In this document: piece by piece, positions 58,674 to 64,000 of the stretch
How positions within the stretch are numbered: position 1 is the first letter of the stretch
Layout: every line of letters starts with the position of its first letter
Assembly (NCBI RefSeq): GCF_020073745.1
Contig: NZ_JAIRAU010000059.1
Span: 303,655-367,654, forward strand
DNA length: 64,000 bases
Direction of reading: 5' to 3'
Source: Nannocystis pusilla
GTDB taxonomy: Bacteria > Myxococcota_A > Polyangia > Nannocystales > Nannocystaceae
Notes under the pieces: generated by a model
Databases searched by the model: none
Seen by the model: only the letters and a program-made list of their open reading frames with translations
Told to the model about the DNA's origin: nothing
Translations under genes and position numbers: made by a program

Positions 58674-59579
58674 ATGGCTGAACTCTCTCCCCCGCGCGCG
58701 CCTCTGCTCCTGGTCGCCCTCGGCGCGGCGGTCATCAGCGTGACGGCGCTGTTCGTCAAGTGGATCGCGCTGGGCCCGGCGGCGATCGGGGCCTACCGCT
58801 GCGGGCTCGGGGCGCTCGCTCTCCTGCCGCTCGCGTGGCTGTCCTCGCGGACAGGTGCGAGCAGACAGGCCGCGCCGCGCCGCGGAGCGGCGGCCGGGTG
58901 GGCGGCGCTGGCCGGGGCGTGCTTCGCCGCCGACCTGTTCGTGTGGCACAAGAGCATCCTGTACTCGGGGACAGGTCTGGCGACGCTGCTGGCCAACACG
59001 CAGGTGTTCTGGGTCGCGCTGTTCTCGGCGCTGCTGCTCGGCGAGCGGCTGACGCGGCGGCTCGGGGTGTGCGCGCTGCTGGCCCTGGTCGGCACGGTGA
59101 TGCTGGCGCTGCCGGGATTGGAGCGCAGCCCGGTGCACCTGGAGGGCGTGCTGCTGGGGCTGCTGACCGGGGTGTTCTACGCCGGTTATTACATGTCCTT
59201 GCGGACAGCCCAGCGCGGGGAGCGGCCGCTCGGGGTCGCGTCGGCGCTGTTCGTGTCGAGCGCGACCGCGGCGGCGCTGCTGGTGCTCGCGGCGCTGGCG
59301 ACCGGCGAGCCGCTGGCGCCGGCGAGCTCGGCCGACTTCGGCCTGCTGGTGCTGCTCGGCGTCGGCGCGCACGTCGGCGGCTGGGCGCTCATCTCCCGCG
59401 GGATGCCGCACGTACCGGCCGCGAGCGGGTCGCTGCTGCTGCTCCTGCAGCCGGTGCTGGCCACGCTGTGGGGCGTGCTGGTGTTCGCCGAGCCGTTCGG
59501 CACGGTCGAGGCCGCCGGCACGCTGCTGTCGCTGGGGGCGATCTACGCCGCCAGCGTGTCGCGCACGCCCCCGCGTTAG
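58674..59579 (+). CDS. EamA/DMT-family transporter
   Basis: 301 residues with ten membrane segments in two five-helix EamA halves. It probably exports a small metabolite. The start ATG at 58674 begins with MAELSPPRAP ahead of the first membrane segment. There are two exact palindromic elements and one near match in the gene, one in the first loop and one in a membrane segment, so the element is tolerated inside helices. Confidence 0.88.
   Translation: MAELSPPRAPLLLVALGAAVISVTALFVKWIALGPAAIGAYRCGLGALALLPLAWLSSRTGASRQAAPRRGAAAGWAALAGACFAADLFVWHKSILYSGTGLATLLANTQVFWVALFSALLLGERLTRRLGVCALLALVGTVMLALPGLERSPVHLEGVLLGLLTGVFYAGYYMSLRTAQRGERPLGVASALFVSSATAAALLVLAALATGEPLAPASSADFGLLVLLGVGAHVGGWALISRGMPHVPAASGSLLLLLQPVLATLWGVLVFAEPFGTVEAAGTLLSLGAIYAASVSRTPPR
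58839..58854. repeat. Palindromic element, exact core (in EamA gene, copy 1)
   Basis: CTGTCC-TCGC-GGACAG, encoding Leu-Ser-Ser-Arg-Thr in a loop. Confidence 0.8.
58960..58979. repeat. Palindromic element, near match (in EamA gene, copy 2)
   Basis: ATCCTGTA-CTCG-GGGACAGG-like copy with one change in the left arm, encoding Leu-Tyr-Ser-Gly-Thr-Gly. Confidence 0.4.
59193..59208. repeat. Palindromic element, exact core (in EamA gene, copy 3)
   Basis: ATGTCC-TTGC-GGACAG, encoding Met-Ser-Leu-Arg-Thr at the end of a membrane segment. Confidence 0.8.
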
Positions 59580-59633
59580 CCTCACGCGCGCGTCGGCTTG
59601 ACCGCTCCGCGGCCGCGCGCTACCGCTGAGACA

Positions 59634-59957
59634 ATGGGAGTCATCGTCATCGCCTGCTACCGTCCTCTCCCCGGTCGCGCCGAGGAGCTGCTCGAGCTGG
59701 TCCGCGGCCACGTGCCCGCGCTGCGCGCCCAGGACCTCGCCACCGACCGCGAGCCGATCGTGATGCGCGCGGCTGACGGGTCGATCCTCGAGGTGTTCGA
59801 GTGGGCCTCGGAGGACGCGGCCCGCCGCGCCCACGAGAACCCGGTCGTGCAACAGCTGTGGCGCCAATTCGAGGCCGTGTGCCAGTGGATCGCGCCGGCC
59901 GAGGTCGCCGAGCTGGGGCGGCCGTTCTCGCGCTTCCGGTCGGTCGACCTGGCCTGA
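59634..59957 (+). CDS. Antibiotic biosynthesis monooxygenase-like dimeric alpha/beta barrel protein
   Basis: 107 residues. The short ferredoxin-like pattern IVIACYRPLPGRAEELLELV fits the ABM fold, known as small dimeric barrels that bind haem or ligands or oxidise quinones. Its role here is unknown. The ATG at 59634 is preferred over an upstream start because it begins at the conserved first strand. Convergent with the ABC operon. Confidence 0.65.
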   Translation: MGVIVIACYRPLPGRAEELLELVRGHVPALRAQDLATDREPIVMRAADGSILEVFEWASEDAARRAHENPVVQQLWRQFEAVCQWIAPAEVAELGRPFSRFRSVDLA

Positions 59958-60026
59958 AGGGGCATGGTCGAAGGAGCATGTTCGTCAGGGCATGCCCGAA
60001 GGAGCATGCCTCGATGGGCATGTCCC
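59958..60026. terminator. Cluster of palindromic elements between convergent genes
   Basis: GGGGCATGG, GGAGCATG, GGGCATGCCC, GGAGCATGCC and GGGCATGTCCC half-sites alternate over 69 bases, from the stop of the ABM-like gene to the stop of the ABC permease gene. The arms can pair in several ways. Confidence 0.55.
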
Positions 60027-60029
60027 GAG

Positions 60030-60818
60030 TCACAGGGCGTCGGCGCGGGCCAGCAGCGCCCCGGCGGCGCGCACGAGCAGCCAGGCCAGCGGGAGCGCGA
60101 GCACCAGCGCGAGCGGGCCGAGCCAACTCGTGGTCGCGTCGTGCCACAGCAGCGACGACATGACGAGCGCGTCGGCCAGCCGGGGGCGGCCCTGGAAGAC
60201 GTCCGGCCGGTACAGCAGGACCGCCGCGGGGATGCAGGTCGCCAGCCAGGCGAAGCAGGCCAGCAGGAGGCCGAGGAACGGGTCGCGCAGGCGGACGAAC
60301 AGCAGCTGCATGCCGGCGACCAGGACCAGCGCGAGAGCGGTGAGGAACAGGCCGGCGCCGAGCGTGCCGGCCGAGCTGACGCTGTCGCCGATGTCGGGGT
60401 GCACGGCGACCGCGAGCCCGCAGGCGACGGCGGTGGCGACCCCGACGATGCCCGCGCCGGCCAGCGCGGGCACACAGCGGGCGGCCACGAAGTCGCCGGG
60501 GCGGATCGGCTTGGCCAGCAAGATCTCGAGCCGGTGCTCCTCGCGGGCCATGAGCACCACCCCGAGCGAGCCGGCCAGGCCGATGAAGAAGGCCAGGAAG
60601 TAGACCGCCATGAGGTCGTTGAGGACCAGCACGCCGGCGAGGTCGTCGAGGATGAAGCCGCGGCGCATGAAGTCGATGACGCGCGCGGGGAACAGCGGCA
60701 GCACCAGGTGGGTGAGCGCGATCATGATCGGACCGGCGACCGCGCCGAGGAGGAGGGCCCGACGCGGCGCGTGGCGCCACTCGGCGGCCGCGAGGGCAGA
60801 GAGGGTGGGGATCGACAT
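60030..60818 (-). CDS. ABC transporter permease (ABC-2 type), subunit 2
   Basis: 262 residues with six membrane segments. LIST: an N-terminal region with RHAPRRALLLGAVAGP and later EEHRLEILLAKP, typical of ABC-2 permeases. It is the last gene of the operon tetR / ATPase / permease / permease, and starts two bases before the stop of the preceding gene on the minus strand. It is likely to export a drug, lipid or antibiotic together with the ATPase below. Confidence 0.8.
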   Translation of the reverse strand: MSIPTLSALAAAEWRHAPRRALLLGAVAGPIMIALTHLVLPLFPARVIDFMRRGFILDDLAGVLVLNDLMAVYFLAFFIGLAGSLGVVLMAREEHRLEILLAKPIRPGDFVAARCVPALAGAGIVGVATAVACGLAVAVHPDIGDSVSSAGTLGAGLFLTALALVLVAGMQLLFVRLRDPFLGLLLACFAWLATCIPAAVLLYRPDVFQGRPRLADALVMSSLLWHDATTSWLGPLALVLALPLAWLLVRAAGALLARADAL

Positions 60819-60820
60819 GG

Positions 60821-61588
60821 TTATGCCTCCATCCTGCCGGCGAGGCGGGCGCCCGCGGCGATCGTGATGACGGTGAGCGCGGTCAGGGCGAGCATCGGCG
60901 GCAGCAGCACGCCCGGGCCGAGTGCGCCGAGGTGCCCGAGCGAGAGGGCGCCGAGCGTGAACGGGTTGGCGAGCGTGGCCGTCTGCCAGGCCGGCTGGTA
61001 GAAGCCGACCAGCGCCATGCCGACGAGGATGCCGAAGATCATCAGCGAGAGCAGCGCGCTGGCGCCACGCCGTCCGGTCGCCACCGCGAGGGTGGCCGCG
61101 CACGCAGTGGCGCACACGGCGGCGAACAGGTGCAGCGACATCGCCGCCAGGAACACGCCGGGGCGGAAGTTCTCGACCTGGCCGGGGAACCACAGCGCGC
61201 CGAGCAGCTGCGAGCCGACGTGGAGGGTCGCCATCACGGCACACGCCGAGCCCGTGCGGACGACGAAGTAGCGCGCGAGCGAGAGCGGCTTGGCCGCGAG
61301 GATCGCCAGCACGCCGGTGTCACGCTCGCGCAGCAGCACGGTGCTGGCGAGCACGACCGGCAAGAACGCGATCGCCTTGTTCATCGCCAGGTCGATCCAC
61401 ACGAACATGAACACGACGAACGGGTCGGCGTCGTGGAACCACGCGGCGATCGCCTCGCGCACGTGCGGCGGCGGCTGGGCCAGCACCACCGGGATCGACA
61501 GCACGGCGTAGACCAGCATGGCGCCGGCGAGCCAGGTCTTGCGCTCGCGCATGGCGGCGCGGTAATCGAGCCAGAGGAGGCGCATCAT
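60821..61588 (-). CDS. ABC transporter permease (ABC-2 type), subunit 1
   Basis: 255 residues with six membrane segments. It carries RERDTGVLAILAAKPLS, the conserved coupling-helix motif of ABC-2 permeases, which touches the ATPase. The ATG overlaps the ATPase stop as ATGA, and the stop lies two bases ahead of the next start. Confidence 0.82.
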   Translation of the reverse strand: MMRLLWLDYRAAMRERKTWLAGAMLVYAVLSIPVVLAQPPPHVREAIAAWFHDADPFVVFMFVWIDLAMNKAIAFLPVVLASTVLLRERDTGVLAILAAKPLSLARYFVVRTGSACAVMATLHVGSQLLGALWFPGQVENFRPGVFLAAMSLHLFAAVCATACAATLAVATGRRGASALLSLMIFGILVGMALVGFYQPAWQTATLANPFTLGALSLGHLGALGPGVLLPPMLALTALTVITIAAGARLAGRMEA

Positions 61589-62331
61589 GCCGCGTGCCTC
61601 CTGACGAGCGCGAGGTACAGCTCGTCCATCGAGGCGACGGCGTACTCGCGCCGCAGCGCCGCCAGCTCGCCGCAGGCGATCAAGCGCGCGTGGTGCATCA
61701 CTGCGACCCGCCGGCACAGGGTCTCGACGTCGGAGAGGATGTGCGACGAGAACACGACGGTGACGCCGCGATCGCGGGCCAGCGCGCGCAGGTGCTCGAG
61801 CAGCTCGTGGCGACCGAGCGGGTCGAGGCCGGAGGTCGGCTCGTCGAGCAGCAAGACGCTCGGCTCGTTGATCAGCGCCTGGGCCAGGCCGACCTTCTGC
61901 GTCATGCCGGTCGAGAAGCCGCGCAGCTTGCGATCGGCGGCCGCGCCGAGGCCGAAGCGGGCGATCAATTCGTCGGCGCGCGCGTCGACGAGGCGCGGCG
62001 GCAGGGCGAACATGGCCCCGACGTAGCGCAGGAACTCGCGCGCGGTCATGTCGGGCGGCAGGGCGTAGTTGGCGGGCAAGTAGCCGGCTTGCCGCCGGAC
62101 GTCGAGGGTGTCGCGGACGATGTCGCGGCCGAGCACCGTGGCCGCGCCCGAGGTCGGCTTGGTGAGGCCGAGCAGCATGCGCAAGGTGGTGGTCTTGCCG
62201 GCGCCGTTGTGGCCCATGAAGCCGAAGATCTCGCCGGGCTCGACGGAGAAGCTGACGTCGTCGACGGCCGTGACCGCGCCGAAGCGCTTGCCGAGTCGGC
62301 GGACGTCGATCGCTGCAGTGGTGTCGCTCAT
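61585..62331 (-). CDS. ABC transporter ATP-binding protein
   Basis: 248 residues. Walker A GHNGAGKTT is near residue 38, the signature LRGFSTGMTQK (in place of LSGGQ) near 132, Walker B LLLDEPTSGLDPLG, and the H-loop FSSH. The gene overlaps the TetR stop as ATGA, so it is translated right after the regulator. It powers the two permeases downstream. Confidence 0.93.
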   Translation of the reverse strand: MSDTTAAIDVRRLGKRFGAVTAVDDVSFSVEPGEIFGFMGHNGAGKTTTLRMLLGLTKPTSGAATVLGRDIVRDTLDVRRQAGYLPANYALPPDMTAREFLRYVGAMFALPPRLVDARADELIARFGLGAAADRKLRGFSTGMTQKVGLAQALINEPSVLLLDEPTSGLDPLGRHELLEHLRALARDRGVTVVFSSHILSDVETLCRRVAVMHHARLIACGELAALRREYAVASMDELYLALVRRHAA

Positions 62332-62981
62332 GATCGTGTCCTCAATTTCTTGCGCGGCTTGTGAGTGGTCGCGGGCTTCGGCGCCGCAAGGCCGGCCGCG
62401 AAGATGTCGGCGATCGCGTCGAGGACGCGCTCGCCCGCGGGCCCGCCGAGCCCGACGCCGAACTGCACGTGCTGCGGCGCGTGACGCAGCACGCCGAGCA
62501 CCGCGGGCACGAGCTCGCGGTCGACGTCGGGCCGGATCTCGCCGCGGGCGATGCCCTCGTCGACCCAGCCGACGAGCATGGCGTGCTGCGCCTTCGCGGC
62601 CGCGAGCTGGTCGGCGCGTTGACCGACGCCGAGCGCCTTGAGCTCCGGATCTTCGCGCAGCAGCCGCGAGAACAGCGGCTCGGCCGCGTACTCGCGGAAG
62701 GCGAAGCGCAAGGTCTCGCGCAGGCGCGCCAGCGGCGACTCGATGCCGACGACCTGGGCGGCGAAGCGCTCGCGGATGGCCGCGAACGTCTCGTCGGCGA
62801 CCTCGCGCAGGAGCGACTCCTTGTCGGCGAACTCGAGGTAGAGCGCACCCTTGGCGCAGCCGGCCGCCTCGGCGACGGCGTCGAGGGTGGTGCCGCGGAA
62901 GCCCCGCTCGATGAACAAACGCCTGGCGACGTCGAGGATCCGGCGGCGGCGTGACGGGTCGCGGGCGGGCATGCGGTTCAT
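62328..62981 (-). CDS. TetR-family repressor of the ABC operon
   Basis: 217 residues. The N-terminal HTH (RRILDVARRLFIERGFRGTT, LDAVAEAAGCAKGALY) is clear. The C-terminal ligand-binding part is variable. It is the first gene of the operon and should control it through the inverted repeat just upstream (62990-63017). The ATG at 62981 touches that operator, so the true start may be the internal ATG at 62972, which would leave a more usual distance. Confidence 0.9.
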   Translation of the reverse strand: MNRMPARDPSRRRRILDVARRLFIERGFRGTTLDAVAEAAGCAKGALYLEFADKESLLREVADETFAAIRERFAAQVVGIESPLARLRETLRFAFREYAAEPLFSRLLREDPELKALGVGQRADQLAAAKAQHAMLVGWVDEGIARGEIRPDVDRELVPAVLGVLRHAPQHVQFGVGLGGPAGERVLDAIADIFAAGLAAPKPATTHKPRKKLRTRS

Positions 62982-62989
62982 ATGACTTA

Positions 62990-63017
62990 AATGACTAAAC
63001 CAGTCAAATTAGTCATT
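62990..63017. promoter_or_regulatory. Operator of the TetR/ABC operon
   Basis: AATGACTAA and TTAGTCATT form a 9-base perfect inverted repeat with a 10-base spacer that itself contains AGTCA, so TGACT/AGTCA half-sites occur repeatedly; a further TGACTTAA lies at 62983. This AT-rich block stands out from the GC-rich surroundings and overlaps a TTGACT box that could be the -35 of the promoter. Confidence 0.8.
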
Positions 63018-63030
63018 TTCACGCGCGAAG

Positions 63031-63059
63031 GCGCGCCGACCGCGGCCGGCGCGCTTTTT
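63031..63059. terminator. Hairpin with T-run between ceramidase and TetR genes
   Basis: GCGCGCCG / CGGCGCGC, an 8-pair stem, followed by TTTTT on the plus strand. The ceramidase gene on the minus strand ends here, but the T-run is on the wrong side for it, so its role is uncertain; no plus-strand gene was found to its left. Confidence 0.5.
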
Positions 63060-63062
63060 CGA

Positions 63063-64000
63063 TCACTGCACGGTGAAAGTCGGCGAGGTGCCCGAGATCG
63101 GCGTGAAGGCGCCGAACAGCGACTTGGCGTCGCCGAAGTAGACGATCCGGTAGGTGCCGGGCACGACGTCGGCGGGGATCCGCCACTCGACGTCGACCTC
63201 GGAGGTCGGGCTCAGCGGGCCGCCGGTGCGGCGCCAGCGGAACCGCGTCTCGGGGTCCCAGTCGCGGGCGACGGCGGTGAACATGCCGCCGTCGTCGCGC
63301 TGGACCTCGAGGTAACCTGTCCCTGTGCGCAGGTTGTTCCGCGGGTGCGCGCCGCGGAAGGTGATCTTGACGAGGTCGCCGGGCGCGGCGCCGGCGGGCG
63401 GGGCGACGACGACGTCGCCGAACTTGTCGAACGGACACAACGCGGCGTCGAGCAGGGCGCACGGCGAGTCGGCGACGACGCCGGGGACGTTGATGATCTG
63501 GTCGTCGCTGAGGTCGAGCGGCATGGCCTTGTGCGGCGCCTGGACGCCGTCGCGCAGCGCCTCGGCGACCTCGGAGAACTCCTGCTGCCAGGCGGCGAGG
63601 GTCCACGGGCCGAACTGCGTGAAGGCGCCCTCGTAGTGCTGGATGGCGTACTCCTCGCGGGTCGAGACGTAGCTCGAGTAGCCGTTCGACAGGCCGGCGA
63701 TCACGGCCCGCGTGACCCCGGCGGCCTCGAGTTGGGCGAGCACGCTGGCGCGCAGGCGCCGGCCGGAGATCGTGGTGATCTCGAACGGCACGGGGACGAT
63801 CGCCAGGCCGCCGAGCCGCAGCACCTGCGCCGGCAAGATCGTCGGCGACCACGGATACGGCAACATGCGCCCGACGGGCAGCAAGATGGTCTTCTCCTCG
63901 TGACACGCCTGGTCCTCGGGTACGAGCGTGACCATCGGCAGGTCGCCGTAGACGATGCCCTCCTCGATGAAGGCGACGGCGACGCCGTCCTCGGCCCCGG
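63063..64000 (-). CDS. Neutral/alkaline non-lysosomal ceramidase, C-terminal part (cut by window edge)
   Basis: The 312 visible codons end the gene. They include VPVPFEITTISGRRLR (end of the catalytic domain), GLSNGYSSYVSTREEYAIQHYEG, and an Ig-like C-terminal domain (DLVKITFRGAHPRNNL, FRWRRTGG), which is the usual layout of neutral ceramidases. The enzyme releases fatty acid from ceramide. Myxobacteria are among the bacteria that make sphingolipids, so a role in their own lipid turnover or in attack on prey is possible. The N-terminal catalytic domain lies beyond the right edge. Confidence 0.88.
   Translation of the reverse strand, partial: GAEDGVAVAFIEEGIVYGDLPMVTLVPEDQACHEEKTILLPVGRMLPYPWSPTILPAQVLRLGGLAIVPVPFEITTISGRRLRASVLAQLEAAGVTRAVIAGLSNGYSSYVSTREEYAIQHYEGAFTQFGPWTLAAWQQEFSEVAEALRDGVQAPHKAMPLDLSDDQIINVPGVVADSPCALLDAALCPFDKFGDVVVAPPAGAAPGDLVKITFRGAHPRNNLRTGTGYLEVQRDDGGMFTAVARDWDPETRFRWRRTGGPLSPTSEVDVEWRIPADVVPGTYRIVYFGDAKSLFGAFTPISGTSPTFTVQ
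63315..63335. repeat. Palindromic element, degenerate copy (in ceramidase gene)
   Basis: ACCTGTCC-CTGT-GCGCAGGT: outer bases pair, inner pair lost. Inside the Ig-like domain. Confidence 0.3.

Overview
The window is about 70% G+C with dense coding on both strands. It almost certainly comes from a myxobacterium (Myxococcota), most likely a Nannocystis-like lineage. The evidence is two secreted proteins ending in a MYXO-CTERM sorting tail (Gly-Cys-Gly-Cys-Arg, hydrophobic stretch, Arg cluster), several lipoproteins with long Thr/Ser/Gly-rich tethers, CGDG/CGNG-type Cys-rich repeats, and many one- or two-gene transcription units. No rRNA, tRNA, CRISPR array, insertion sequence or prophage was seen.

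Layout. 1-1869: a response regulator (cut by the left edge) and a hybrid kinase. 2114-5065: an NAD-dependent reductase and an M1-type lipoprotein peptidase. 5144-9118 (minus): a MoxR / DUF58 / VWA operon. 9301-16618: a radical SAM protein, a lipoprotein, a TraB-like protein with an AAA partner, a LysM/M74 endopeptidase and an outer-membrane-type protein. 16914-27045: aldehyde dehydrogenase, then a three-gene set of YqiJ-like membrane protein, flotillin and an 1802-residue AAA protein. 27242-33600: a TAT-exported BPL_N protein, a STAS sensor, a MYXO-CTERM protein and HtpG. 33861-43711: acetyltransferase, PQQ-repeat lipoprotein, RNase R, M14 carboxypeptidase, a Gly/Glu repeat lipoprotein, a small membrane protein and a threonine catabolic pair (TDH-Kbl). 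44075-52159: secreted or lipid-anchored proteins, an S9A prolyl oligopeptidase and a hemerythrin-like protein. 52412-53108: a release-factor paralogue that is readable only through a +1 frameshift. 53129-64000: FemAB-like protein, ClpS-ClpA, methyltransferase, GNAT, EamA transporter, a TetR-controlled ABC exporter operon, and the C-terminal part of a neutral ceramidase.

Two things stand out. First, a short dispersed inverted repeat with core GTCC-N4-GGAC (usually [A/C]T before, A[G/T] after) occurs throughout. I found at least 17 exact cores and at least 20 near matches, inside genes in different reading frames and on both strands, and as multi-copy clusters between convergent genes. A hand estimate gives far fewer than one flanked match by chance. 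Second, the release-factor paralogue carries a CTT TGA slip site with an SD-like GGGAG just upstream, the same arrangement as the programmed frameshift of prfB, but in a gene that is not RF2 itself.

The flotillin/YqiJ/AAA set is the best candidate for a multi-protein membrane system. The convergent-gene clusters of the palindrome probably act as bidirectional terminators.
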